A stretch of 43,863 nucleotides of DNA from Candidatus Eiseniibacteriota bacterium. Its GTDB lineage: Bacteria > Joyebacterota > Joyebacteria > Joyebacterales > Joyebacteraceae. This document shows, one piece after another, positions 30,570 to 38,596 of the stretch (its first letter is position 1; each line of letters opens with the position of its first letter). The stretch covers positions 1-43,863 of the forward strand of contig JAUWLR010000006.1 in the NCBI GenBank assembly GCA_030613615.1, in the 5' to 3' direction. The notes beneath the pieces were generated by a model. The model was not told the origin of the DNA. It worked only from the letters and a program-made list of their open reading frames with translations, and ran no database searches. A program made the position numbers and the translations under genes.

Positions 30570-31952
30570 ATGGCAGAGCGATTCGACCTGGCCGTGATCG
30601 GCGGCGGCCCCGGCGGGTACGTGGCGGCGATACGAGCAGCGCAGCTGGGCCTCAGAGTCGCCCTCGTGGAGAAGGAACAGTTGGGCGGTGTCTGCCTCAA
30701 TCGGGGCTGCATTCCCACGAAGGCGCTCCTGGCGAGTGCCGGGGTGTTCTCGGCGCTCGGGCGTGCCGGTGAATTCGGTGTGAAGGTCGAGGGCGTTAAG
30801 GCGGACGTTCCCGCGATGTTCAGGCGCAAGGACGAAGTGGTCGCGCGCCTCCGCGGTGGCGTTGAGACGCTTCTCAGGAAGCGGAAGGTCACGGTCTACG
30901 ATGGGGTAGGGTCGATCGCGGAGCCCGGTATCATCGGCGTCGAAGGGCCCGACGGCACCGTCGCCGTCGAGTGCGAGCGGATCATCCTCGCGACGGGATC
31001 GACGCCGCTCGTGCCGGAGACGTTTCCCTGCGACGGCAGGGTCGTCGTCACAACGCGCGAGGCGCTGGAGTCTCCTCACATGCCGGACGACGTGCTCATC
31101 ATCGGTGCGGGAGCGGTCGGCTGCGAATTCGCGGGCTTCTACTCGTCGCTGGGTCTCTCCGTAACGCTGGTCGAGATGCTTCCCGATATGCTTCCCGGTG
31201 AGGACCGGTCCGCTGTCAGGCTGCTTCTGGCAGCGATGAGAAAGCGGGGCGTGGATGTCCGCACGGCCACGAAGGTGGAGTCGATCGAGGTCACGGGGGA
31301 CACCGCCCTGACGACGCTGTCGGACGGGACGGCCGTCGAGACCGGGCGCGTGCTCCTGGCCATGGGGCGCCGTCCCAGCTCCGGCGGCTCCGGCATCCCC
31401 GAGGCCGGTATCGAGGTCGAGCGCCGTGCGGTCGTCGTCAACGAGAAGATGGAGACCTCGCGGCCGGGCGTCTACGCGATCGGTGACCTGGTGGGAGGGT
31501 GGCTGCTGGCACACGTTGCCTCCCGTGAGGGCATCGTGGCCGCGACCAACGCCGCGGGGCGGGACCTCGCGATGAGCTACCGCGCCGTGCCCAGATGCAC
31601 CTTCACCAGGCCTGAGATCGCCAGCGTCGGGATCACCGAGGCGGTAGCTTCGAGCCAAGACCTCGAGCTCTCCTCCGGGAGGTTCCCGTTCGCCGCCTCG
31701 GGTAGGGCGCTGGCCAAGGGCGAGGCCCAGGGGTTCGTGAAGATCCTCTGCGACGCGGCGAGCGGACGCGTGGTCGGGGGGGTGGTCGTCGGTCCCCACG
31801 CGTCGGACCTGATCCACGAGGTTGCGCTTGCCGTCGAGGCGGAACTCTCGTTCGACAAGTTGGCGGGTATGATACACGCACACCCCACGCTCGCGGAATT
31901 GGTCATGGAAGCCGCCGAGGCCGTCGAGGGTCTGAGCATTCACTCCGGTTAG
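30570..31952 (+). CDS. lpdA: dihydrolipoyl dehydrogenase (E3)
   Basis: A 460-residue flavoprotein that reoxidises dihydrolipoyl groups of 2-oxoacid dehydrogenase or glycine cleavage complexes with NAD+. ATG 30570 is chosen (GGAGG 5 bases upstream, directly before the FAD fold); the ORF-track start adds 76 unlikely residues. Motifs: FAD-binding VIGGGPGGYVAAIRAAQLG, redox disulfide GGVCLNRGCIPTK (about 40-52), NAD-binding IIGAGAVGCEFAGFYSSLG, second FAD motif YAIGDLVGGWLLAHVA, and the catalytic His-Glu in HAHPTLAE near the C-terminus. No E1/E2 genes are adjacent. The lipoyl transferase-like gene at 3064 is a plausible functional partner elsewhere in the window. Confidence 0.95.
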   Translation: MAERFDLAVIGGGPGGYVAAIRAAQLGLRVALVEKEQLGGVCLNRGCIPTKALLASAGVFSALGRAGEFGVKVEGVKADVPAMFRRKDEVVARLRGGVETLLRKRKVTVYDGVGSIAEPGIIGVEGPDGTVAVECERIILATGSTPLVPETFPCDGRVVVTTREALESPHMPDDVLIIGAGAVGCEFAGFYSSLGLSVTLVEMLPDMLPGEDRSAVRLLLAAMRKRGVDVRTATKVESIEVTGDTALTTLSDGTAVETGRVLLAMGRRPSSGGSGIPEAGIEVERRAVVVNEKMETSRPGVYAIGDLVGGWLLAHVASREGIVAATNAAGRDLAMSYRAVPRCTFTRPEIASVGITEAVASSQDLELSSGRFPFAASGRALAKGEAQGFVKILCDAASGRVVGGVVVGPHASDLIHEVALAVEAELSFDKLAGMIHAHPTLAELVMEAAEAVEGLSIHSG

Positions 31953-32019
31953 CCGCCTGAAGTCGCGGGGGTGGGGAGGAACTGAAGCGCTCCCCCGGCG
32001 CCCCGCCCGCGGACGTGCG

Positions 32020-32047
32020 AACGCCGGGACCATCGTCCCGGCGTTCA
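32020..32047. terminator. perfect hairpin between convergent genes
   Basis: GAACGCCGGGAC-CATC-GTCCCGGCGTTC, a 12-bp perfect stem with a tetraloop between lpdA (+) and the small secreted-protein gene (-). Neither side has a clear T-run. Position and stability still suggest it ends transcription from both sides. Confidence 0.6.
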
Positions 32048-32078
32048 CATATCTGGAAGAATCGATCTGTCGCTGTTC

Positions 32079-32588
32079 CTACTCTATGCAGCCCTTGCGC
32101 TTGAGCATTGCTATGCGCGACTCGAGATCGTAGAGCTTGACGATAACGTCGGTGATCGGGTCCAGTCTGGTTCTCGGCACGCACTTGCTGTAGATGGCGT
32201 GCTGAAGGGCGGCCGTGCTCTCCTTGAGGAGCACGTTCTCCATCACCAGTTCGTCGGTAGGCGGAACGAACCACAGGTCTATCGTGATGTCGTTGCCGTA
32301 GTCGATGAGCTCTGTGAACTCGAAACCGCCGTCCGACGACGTCAGCTGCTCCGTCGCCAGAAGCCCGCCCATGTACAGCTTGACGTTCACATCCAGTAGC
32401 GGTCGGCCCTTCTCGTCGACCACCAGTCCCGTGATGGTCGTCTCACTCTTCCCGGCGAATCCGCTGCGGACGGCCGCCGGCATGCCGGTCGACGGCGTGG
32501 CCGGGATGGTGTCGGTAGGACCCACGGCCAGCGCGGGAAGCGACATCACCACGAGCACCGCAAGGACCAAAGCAAGAATCCTCTTCAT
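32079..32588 (-). CDS. small secreted protein with carboxypeptidase-regulatory-like domain
   Basis: A 169-residue exported protein. The ATG at 32588 is preferred over the ORF-track GTG: AAAGGTGG lies 8-9 bases upstream and a clean signal peptide follows (MKRILALVLAVLVVMSLPALAV). The mature part begins with a low-complexity proline/threonine stretch. It continues into a carboxypeptidase-regulatory-like beta-sandwich (TTITGLVVDEKGRPLLDVNVKLYMGGLL, SSDGGFEFTEL), the same fold as the N-terminal domain of the TonB receptor at 4009. The C-terminus is helical (DPITDVIVKLYDLESRIAMLKRKGCIE) with two cysteines. Function unknown; a small periplasmic or surface binding protein is possible. It is transcribed divergently from the PorV-like gene at 32727. 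Confidence 0.8.
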   Translation of the reverse strand: MKRILALVLAVLVVMSLPALAVGPTDTIPATPSTGMPAAVRSGFAGKSETTITGLVVDEKGRPLLDVNVKLYMGGLLATEQLTSSDGGFEFTELIDYGNDITIDLWFVPPTDELVMENVLLKESTAALQHAIYSKCVPRTRLDPITDVIVKLYDLESRIAMLKRKGCIE

Positions 32589-32637
32589 ATGCCGTGCCAC
32601 CTTTCCCTTTTCCGGAGTCCGTTGCTCTCAGGGAGGA

Positions 32638-32667
32638 ACCGTAGCAGGCGCGTGGTGCCCCTGTCAA
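32638..32667 (-). promoter_or_regulatory. promoter of the small secreted-protein gene
   Basis: On the - strand TTGACA (32667-32662), an 18-base spacer and TACGGT (32643-32638). The -35 box is perfect and the -10 box is weak. The predicted start near 32631 gives a leader of about 43 bases. Confidence 0.5.
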
Positions 32668-32689
32668 CGTCTAAAGGTTCCAACACGGC

Positions 32690-32718
32690 TTGTTGAAGGC
32701 CCTGAGCGATGATATACT
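32690..32718 (+). promoter_or_regulatory. promoter of the PorV-like gene, probably giving a leaderless mRNA
   Basis: TTGTTG at 32690-32695, a 17-base spacer and TATACT at 32713-32718. The expected transcription start is at about 32724-32727, coinciding with the ATG at 32727. No ribosome-binding site is present between. Confidence 0.55.
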
Positions 32719-32726
32719 GCGGTCTC

Positions 32727-33785
32727 ATGAGACAGGTCACGCGCAGAAGCTGCACGGCCGGGAGAGCGCCGGCCCTCACGCTGGCCCTCGCCTTCGTGCT
32801 CGTGCTTCCCGTGCCGGCGTTCCCGGTCGGGAGCGTCAGCACGGTTTCGCCTCGCCCGATGGCCATGGGCGGGGCCTTCATGGCCGTCGACGACGAGCTT
32901 GCCGCGATGGCCTGGAATCCGGCCGGCTTCATCCCGCCGCACTGCGGAAGCGGGGCCGACTTCCGCGTCCACGTCAACATCCTCGGAGCGCCCGCCATTC
33001 TGGGTGAGACCGGGCTCCTGACCGGCGCGGAGTCCGAGCCCTTCGCCTCGCTGTCTGCCATCGAGAAGCTGTCGGTCGCCGTCGGTGCCATCGCGAAGGG
33101 TGTGACCGTTCGGATGGGCGGTGTGGCCGTGGGCGTTCTTCTTCTCGAGGAGCACCTGGACCCCGATGGGCTGGCCGACGCGAAGGGGCTCGCCGACGCA
33201 AGCGATCTCCTGAGCGCGTACTACACAACGTTCGCGGTTGCGTTCCAGCTGGCCCCCAGCGTGGTCATAGGAGGAAGCGAGATCATCCTCTCCGGGTGGG
33301 ACGTTCCGGGCGAGCGAAAGAACGGGTCCGGCCGCGCCTACGGAGCGCTCCTTCGCCCCAATGCGAGGGTGACCCTCGGACTGACGTACCTGGATCTGCC
33401 GGGCGATTTCGATCACTACCGGCTTGCGGTCGAGGGCCTTGGGTCACGCACGATGAACGCGGGACTTGCCTATCGCCCGCTGGACGAGCTGCTCCTGACG
33501 TTCGATCTTCGCGACCTCTCCGAGAGGCACCCCGAGACCTCACTTGAGCCTCGCATCGGTCTGGAGTGGAATCTCTGGGGCAAGGGCGCCGTGAGAGCCG
33601 GGGCCTTCCGTGAAGACAGCGGCGAAAGCAACGTCCTATCACTGGGCATGGGTTCGATCCCGGCGGCCGCGTGCCCGCGGAGCGGCCGGACGCCCGGGGG
33701 AGACCCCTTCGTTCTGAACTACACGATTCTTCTCAAGGAGGATGCCTCGCCGAGACACCTGCTCTCTGTGCTTCTGCACTTCTGA
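32727..33785 (+). CDS. PorV/UPF0164-like outer-membrane beta-barrel protein, third copy
   Basis: A 352-residue exported protein of the PorV-like barrel group. ATG 32727 is preferred to 32709: the latter lies upstream of the -10 box (TATACT). The 32727 start gives a signal peptide (MRQVTRRSCTAGRAPALTLALAFVLVLPVPAFPVG). The family signature appears as RPMAMGGAFMAVDDELAAMAWNPAGFI near residues 43-69. The rest is beta-rich, with DPDGLADAKGLADASDLLSAYYTTF as an internal linker, and ends in the barrel-like strand HLLSVLLHF. It differs clearly from the tandem pair at 9194/10257. No ribosome-binding site is visible, consistent with leaderless translation. It is a single-gene unit. Confidence 0.75.
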   Translation: MRQVTRRSCTAGRAPALTLALAFVLVLPVPAFPVGSVSTVSPRPMAMGGAFMAVDDELAAMAWNPAGFIPPHCGSGADFRVHVNILGAPAILGETGLLTGAESEPFASLSAIEKLSVAVGAIAKGVTVRMGGVAVGVLLLEEHLDPDGLADAKGLADASDLLSAYYTTFAVAFQLAPSVVIGGSEIILSGWDVPGERKNGSGRAYGALLRPNARVTLGLTYLDLPGDFDHYRLAVEGLGSRTMNAGLAYRPLDELLLTFDLRDLSERHPETSLEPRIGLEWNLWGKGAVRAGAFREDSGESNVLSLGMGSIPAAACPRSGRTPGGDPFVLNYTILLKEDASPRHLLSVLLHF

Positions 33786-33885
33786 GGCTGGAACGCGTGC
33801 GATGGCGCGGCGGGCGACCAACGGCGCGCGGAGCAGCTCGGCCTTCGCGGTCGCGACGACGGCCCGCGGAGCGGCCGGATTCCGC

Positions 33886-33914
33886 TTGACACCACGACAC
33901 TGGAGCGTTGTATC
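33886..33914 (+). promoter_or_regulatory. promoter of the FlgD-module protein / PorV / BamD operon
   Basis: TTGACA at 33886-33891, a 17-base spacer and TGTATC at 33909-33914. The -35 box is perfect and the -10 box is weak. The predicted start near 33921 gives a leader of about 53 bases. The 33786-33885 stretch has no other feature I can name. Confidence 0.5.
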
Positions 33915-33973
33915 CTCGGGCGAAATATGCAGATTAGGTGCCCGCTCTCGTAACGGAACAAAGGGGAGCCTGG

Positions 33974-35629
33974 ATGTATAGAACGAACCCGGCACGGCCG
34001 GCCGCGGCGGTCCTGGTGCTTGTATGGGCGCTGGCCGTTCCGGCCGCGGGCGGGCTCATCTCAGACGTCGGGGCTATCCCGAATCCGTTCTCACCGAACG
34101 CCGACGGGGTTTTCGACTCGACCGCGATCTACTACTCGCTCTCGGATACGGCCGCCGTCGTTCTCTCTGTGGCCGACTCCGCCGGAGCCGGGCTCTGGAC
34201 TCTCTGGTCGGGCTGGGAGGACGAGGGCACGCACAGCCACTGGTGGGATGGATGGTTCGGAGACAGCCTGGCCGCAGACGGCGAATACCAGTTCCTGATC
34301 AAGGCCATACCGGAGTTCGGTCCTATCGAAGAGGCCGCCTTCTCCTTCGTCGTTGATACTGTAGCGCCGCCGCTTCACGATGTGGAGGTCGCGCCGAGCC
34401 GCTTCTCGCCGAACGGCGACGGTGTGGGGGACAGCCTGATGATCCGGTTCGAGGCCGGTATCTCCGAGCCCTCGGACCAGGTCCTGGTTACGGTTCTTGA
34501 CGAGGATGTCGAGCCCGTGCGGCTGGTCTACTCAGCCACCGGGGTCGCCTCCGCCGTCCTCTTCTGGAACGGCGCCGACGAGGCGGGCGCGGTCGCGTCT
34601 GACGGTTTCTTCTTCGTCAAGGTCGAGACCAGGGACGCGGCCGGGAACGGGGAGTGGTCGGGGGCACTGGTCGATCTCGACACGTCGCCGCCCGTACTCG
34701 GTGTTGACTACGCCGACACGACCACCATGGAGATCAGAGTGGACTCATCGGTCGCCGAGCTGACCGGATGGGCCTACGATCGAGCCGGCGTGGTGTCGGT
34801 CGAGCTGTCCGTCGACCAGGAGGAGTGGACCGAGGTCGCCGTGGGGCGCCCGGATACCGTCACCTGGGCGGGCAGCGTGGCGTGCACGTCCTGCGCTTCA
34901 GATTCGCTCGACGAAGTGCTCCAGGTCTTCGTGCGGGCCTACGACGGCACGCCGACCGCCGACGGCAGGGGCCACGTCAACGGTCCGTCAACGTCCGTCC
35001 CGATACTCTCGTTCGACGTGATCTTCGACGTGGCGCCGCCCGAGCACGTGTCCTCGACGGTGAGCGGTGGAGGCGACACCTTCGAGTCGGGTGAGACTAT
35101 CACGATCACCACCATGTGGGACGACACCGGCTACGACGTCACCGCGGACTTCAGTCAGGTGGACAGCGAATTCGACCCGGCCGACGTCAGCGTCTCGGAG
35201 ACCACGGGCGGGCGCTACACCGTCACATACGAGACCTCGGAAGCGAACTCGTTCGTGCCGGTGACAGACGCCCCGGTCGTCATTACCGCGACCGACTACT
35301 TCCTGAGAGCGGTCGCCGTCGAGGCGGTCACGGTGACCGTTCTTCCGGCCACCTCCGACGGTCCGACCGGCGCAATTGCCGTCGACGTCAACTCCTTCGA
35401 GCCTCTCGCCGGAGAGAGTGCCGTCATCACACTGGGGTCGTACGAGGGAACGGCCATGGTGCGCATCTACAACATGGCTGGAACGCATGTGAGGACGCTC
35501 GAGGGTGGTTCCCCCATCAACTGGGACGGGGACAACGATGCGGGCGATTCCGTCGCCAGCGGTGTGTACTTCCTTAGAGTTCAGGCTGGTGAGAGCGAAT
35601 CGGTCAAGAAGGTCGCCGTCATCAGGTAG
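33974..35629 (+). CDS. secreted protein with FlgD-Ig-like modules and C-terminal sorting-type domain
   Basis: A 551-residue exported protein. ATG 33974 is chosen for its AAGGGGAG site 6 bases upstream and the signal peptide MYRTNPARPAAAVLVLVWALAVPAAGG. Two consecutive modules start with PNPFSPNADGVFDS and SRFSPNGDGVGDS, a motif typical of FlgD-Ig-like and gliding-motility/CHU C-terminal modules. The middle is Ig-like (WAYDRAGVVSVELSVDQEEW) with a paired cysteine motif ACTSCASD. The C-terminus is a Por-type sorting module (MVRIYNMAGTHVRTLEGG, NWDGDNDAGDSVASGVYFLRV, SVKKVAVIR). Such ends direct export by type IX-like systems. A PorV-type barrel follows 23 bases later. Confidence 0.85.
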   Translation: MYRTNPARPAAAVLVLVWALAVPAAGGLISDVGAIPNPFSPNADGVFDSTAIYYSLSDTAAVVLSVADSAGAGLWTLWSGWEDEGTHSHWWDGWFGDSLAADGEYQFLIKAIPEFGPIEEAAFSFVVDTVAPPLHDVEVAPSRFSPNGDGVGDSLMIRFEAGISEPSDQVLVTVLDEDVEPVRLVYSATGVASAVLFWNGADEAGAVASDGFFFVKVETRDAAGNGEWSGALVDLDTSPPVLGVDYADTTTMEIRVDSSVAELTGWAYDRAGVVSVELSVDQEEWTEVAVGRPDTVTWAGSVACTSCASDSLDEVLQVFVRAYDGTPTADGRGHVNGPSTSVPILSFDVIFDVAPPEHVSSTVSGGGDTFESGETITITTMWDDTGYDVTADFSQVDSEFDPADVSVSETTGGRYTVTYETSEANSFVPVTDAPVVITATDYFLRAVAVEAVTVTVLPATSDGPTGAIAVDVNSFEPLAGESAVITLGSYEGTAMVRIYNMAGTHVRTLEGGSPINWDGDNDAGDSVASGVYFLRVQAGESESVKKVAVIR

Positions 35630-35652
35630 CGTGTAATCCGGGAGGGTACGGC

Positions 35653-37170
35653 ATGACGTCCAACAAACTCGCGATTCTCGTGGCTGTTCTTGTGGCGGTT
35701 CTGCCGCCGGCCTCTCTGGCGCAAGGGACGTCCGGGGCGCAGTTTCTCGGTGTGGGCATCGGGGCTCGCGCCGCGGCGATGGGTGGTGCATACACCTCCA
35801 TCGCTGACGACGGGACGGCGTTGCACTGGAATCCGGCGGGTCTCGCGCGCGTCGACGGACACCGGCTGACGCTTTCGCACGTCTCCTGGCTTCAAGGCGT
35901 GAAGTACAACTACGCGAGCTACGCCGCGCCGGCAGGGAGCGACGCGGGCATCGGGGGCGCGCTCGAGCAGGGTGGGGCCAAGTCCTGGGATAACACGGGC
36001 GAGGGTTCGTTCGAATCGGGCGACTTCGCCGGCATTGTGGGCTACGGCAGGCGCATGTCCGCCGACGTCGGCGTGGGAGCGGATCTCAAGTTCCTTTCGA
36101 GTTCGCTGGGTGACCATGGGGCATCGTCCTACGCCGTTGATCTGGGCGTGCTCTACAGCGTGAACGACAACACGAGTGTCGGAGCGGCCGTCCGGAACCT
36201 GGGTCCGGGACTGACCTTCGAAAGCGGCACCGATCCTCTGCCTGTGACGATGACGGTGGGGGGATCGTACCTGTGGCACGGTGTTCTGATGTCGATGGAC
36301 CTGGAGAAGGTCAATGACCTCGGTGCCACGACTCGTATCGGCGCCGAGTACGCGCCCGTCCGGTACCTGGCCTTGAGGGGAGGCTGGATCGGAGGCGAAG
36401 AAACGGCGTTGTCCGGCCTGACCGGCGGTGTCGGTCTCAACTGGAACGAGCGGTGGGCGGTCGACTACGCGTACAGATCCTCCGATCTCGGCGGGACGCA
36501 CCAGTTCGCGTTGTCCGCCGGGTTCGGCGGCGCCTCCGGCAGCGGCCTCGCGGTTCCGGCGTCCGTGAGCGGCGAAGAGGACCCTCCCGTCATCGGGGTC
36601 CCGAAGTCGAACCTCGCCGTCATCGGGGAGCTGACCGAGGAAGTGATGGTGGAGGCCGTCGCGAAGATGGGGCTGCCCGACGGCTCGCGGCTGCATCTCA
36701 GGCAGGTCGACACCCACGACGCCAACTGGCTCGTCAAGTCGATCCTGCTCGAACAGCTGACCTCTCGCGGGCATGCGGTCAGGGCCGGACAGATGACGGC
36801 ATCAGAGGACCCGGACGACGCGGATGTGTACGAAATCGCATACCGGATCGTCTACTGCCAGACGTCGCTGCCGCGGTCATGGCGCGAGTGGGTGGTCGGC
36901 GCGCGCAAGTTCGAGCGCAGGACCGCCGTCGACATCCGATTTGAGCTCTCCGACTGGACAAAGACTATCGTCTGGGCAGGAGGCGTTCAGCGCGAGCGCC
37001 GCGAGATCATCTCGGGCGGACGCCTCGACGACCTCAAGGCGCCCGGGCAGGCGTTCGCTTCGCCCGAGTCGGAACAGAGCGGATGGGAGAAGATCTTTGA
37101 GCCCGTCATCGTGGCGGGCATCGTCGGCGGGCTCATCTACCTCTTCTACACGAGCAGGTCGACCGACTAG
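35653..37170 (+). CDS. PorV-type barrel fused to an extra domain and a C-terminal membrane anchor
   Basis: A 505-residue protein with a signal peptide (MTSNKLAILVAVLVAVLPPASLAQG) and a PorV/UPF0164 barrel of about residues 25-300: GAQFLGVGIGARAAAMGGAYTSIADDG, HWNPAGLARV, ending THQFALSAGFGG. The second part is unusual. After a linker comes an alpha/beta domain of about 160 residues (SNLAVIGELTEEVMVEAV, DANWLVKSILLEQLTSRGHAV, DVYEIAYRIVYCQTSLPRSW). The protein ends in one transmembrane helix (IFEPVIVAGIVGGLIYLFY) and a short polar tail. Other PorV-like proteins here end at the barrel. ATG with GGGAGGG upstream. It lies between a secreted FlgD-module protein and a BamD-like lipoprotein. Confidence 0.85.
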   Translation: MTSNKLAILVAVLVAVLPPASLAQGTSGAQFLGVGIGARAAAMGGAYTSIADDGTALHWNPAGLARVDGHRLTLSHVSWLQGVKYNYASYAAPAGSDAGIGGALEQGGAKSWDNTGEGSFESGDFAGIVGYGRRMSADVGVGADLKFLSSSLGDHGASSYAVDLGVLYSVNDNTSVGAAVRNLGPGLTFESGTDPLPVTMTVGGSYLWHGVLMSMDLEKVNDLGATTRIGAEYAPVRYLALRGGWIGGEETALSGLTGGVGLNWNERWAVDYAYRSSDLGGTHQFALSAGFGGASGSGLAVPASVSGEEDPPVIGVPKSNLAVIGELTEEVMVEAVAKMGLPDGSRLHLRQVDTHDANWLVKSILLEQLTSRGHAVRAGQMTASEDPDDADVYEIAYRIVYCQTSLPRSWREWVVGARKFERRTAVDIRFELSDWTKTIVWAGGVQRERREIISGGRLDDLKAPGQAFASPESEQSGWEKIFEPVIVAGIVGGLIYLFYTSRSTD

Positions 37171-37208
37171 CTTACGCTGGAGCTCGTTCGCGAGCGGAGG
37201 GTGTTCAC

Positions 37209-37985
37209 GTGGTTCACAACAGCATGCCCCGGTTTGCGGGCGCCCTTCTTGTCGTCGCGCTGCTCGCTGCCGCACTTCTGGTGGCGGCAGGTTGCTCCTC
37301 GATGCCGGAACTCGGCGAGGCGACGGCCGAGGACACATACGCCTTCGGTGTGGCGGCGGCCGAACGCGGTGACTACACGCTGGCCATCGAGGTCTTCAAG
37401 CGCATCACTCTGGACACGCCGCTTCACGAGACGGCCGACGATGCGCTCCTCGCGCTCGCGGACGCTCACCGCGCGATCTCCGACTACGCGTCCGCCGAGG
37501 AGGCGTATCGAAGGCTCCTGTCGGACTACCCCCACTCATCGCTGGTGCCCGAGGCCGAGTACAAACTGGGTATGACGTTCTTGGATCAGGTGCTGCCCGC
37601 CGCGCTCGACCAGAGCATGACCGAGCAGGCCATCAGCCAGTTCGAGTACTTCCTTGCAGCGTTTCCTTCAAGCGGCTTCGTCGATGAGGCCGCCGAGAGG
37701 GTCCTCGAGCTAAGGACGAGGCTCGCGGCCAAGCGCTACGACAGCGCGACGCTGTACTTCAGCCTCCGCCAGCCGAAGGCGGCGCGCGTCTACCTCGAGT
37801 CCGTCATCGTGGAGTACCCCGATACCGTATGGGCGCGCGTGGCCCTGCTGGACAAGGCGAGGAGCTTCGCGGCCGAGGGGTCACGAGCGCTCGCGGAGGG
37901 TGAGTACCAGCGGCTCATGGAGTTGTATCCTGAGACGGAGGAGGCCCGCACGGCGGCCACTGAAAAAGCTGCCCTCTCGGGCTAG
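37209..37985 (+). CDS. bamD: BamD-like outer-membrane assembly lipoprotein
   Basis: A 258-residue lipoprotein of tetratricopeptide repeats matching BamD, the lipoprotein of the Bam machine that inserts outer-membrane barrels. The signal ends in the lipobox VAAGCSSM with cysteine about 30. TPR helices follow: AFGVAAAERGDYTLAIEVFKRI, ALADAHRAISDYASAEEAYRRLLSDYPHSSLVPEAEYKLGMTF, and later AISQFEYFLAAFPSSGFVDEA and LYFSLRQPKAARVYLESVIVEYPDT. Length and order fit BamD (about 245 residues in E. coli). The GTG 37209 follows GCGGAGGGTG; ATG 37224 is possible. It stands between a barrel gene and nadD, 29 bases from the latter. Confidence 0.85.
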   Translation: MVHNSMPRFAGALLVVALLAAALLVAAGCSSMPELGEATAEDTYAFGVAAAERGDYTLAIEVFKRITLDTPLHETADDALLALADAHRAISDYASAEEAYRRLLSDYPHSSLVPEAEYKLGMTFLDQVLPAALDQSMTEQAISQFEYFLAAFPSSGFVDEAAERVLELRTRLAAKRYDSATLYFSLRQPKAARVYLESVIVEYPDTVWARVALLDKARSFAAEGSRALAEGEYQRLMELYPETEEARTAATEKAALSG

Positions 37986-38014
37986 CCGATTTCCTCCGGG
38001 GAGGAACGAACCAC

Positions 38015-38596
38015 TTGGCCACCGGTCTCATGGGCGGAACCTTCGACCCGATCCACATTGCCCACCTGATAATCGCCGAGGAGGCGCTGGACCTGCTGGG
38101 GCTTTCCCGGGTCATCTTCGTTCCGTCCGCCCGTCCGCCCCACAAGTCCGGCGACGACGTCACCTCAGTGGAGCATCGCCTCGAGATGGTGAGGCTGGCC
38201 ATCGATGGGAACCCCAGACTCGCTCTCTCCGACCTCGAGGTCAGACGGCCCGAACCCTCCTATACCGTGGAGACGGTCCGCGAGTTCAGACGAGAATTCG
38301 GAGAGCAGGAGAAGCTCTACTTCATCATGGGCGCCGACAGCCTGGCCCAGTTCTTCACGTGGAAGGACCCGCTCGAGCTCATCAGCTCCTGCGAGTTCGT
38401 CGTGGTTCCGCGGCCGGGTGTCGGCCCCGGCGATGGGGATCCGCGCATCAGGGAGAAAGCACGCATGCTGGACACGCCGCTCATCGGCGTCTCGTCCAGT
38501 GACATCCGCGAGAGGGTCCGGACGGGACGGTCCATCCGGTACCTCGTTTCCCCGGCAGTCAGCGCCTACATACGAGAGAAGAACCTCTACTCATGA
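38015..38596 (+). CDS. nadD: nicotinate-nucleotide adenylyltransferase
   Basis: A 193-residue enzyme that adenylates nicotinate mononucleotide in NAD synthesis. The nucleotidyltransferase signature GGTFDPIHIAHL lies at about residues 7-18, the FVPSARPPHKS loop at 36-46, and the second motif ISSxDIR appears as SSSDIRERVRTG near residue 162. The substrate-binding region FIMGADSLAQFFTWKDPLEL is typical. It begins with TTG behind GGGGAGG. Its stop codon overlaps the polA ATG (ATGA), so translation is coupled. NadD usually lies near obgE/proA; here it is between bamD and polA. Confidence 0.95.
   Translation: MATGLMGGTFDPIHIAHLIIAEEALDLLGLSRVIFVPSARPPHKSGDDVTSVEHRLEMVRLAIDGNPRLALSDLEVRRPEPSYTVETVREFRREFGEQEKLYFIMGADSLAQFFTWKDPLELISSCEFVVVPRPGVGPGDGDPRIREKARMLDTPLIGVSSSDIRERVRTGRSIRYLVSPAVSAYIREKNLYS

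Noticed and set aside
30549-32048. 499-residue - strand ORF
   Set aside because: Exactly opposite dihydrolipoyl dehydrogenase, whose motifs are complete; no recognisable content.
32709-32726. Upstream ATG (MIYCGL) as start of the third PorV-like gene
   Set aside because: It lies upstream of the -10 box and would require an unseen upstream promoter; it also adds residues before a good signal peptide.
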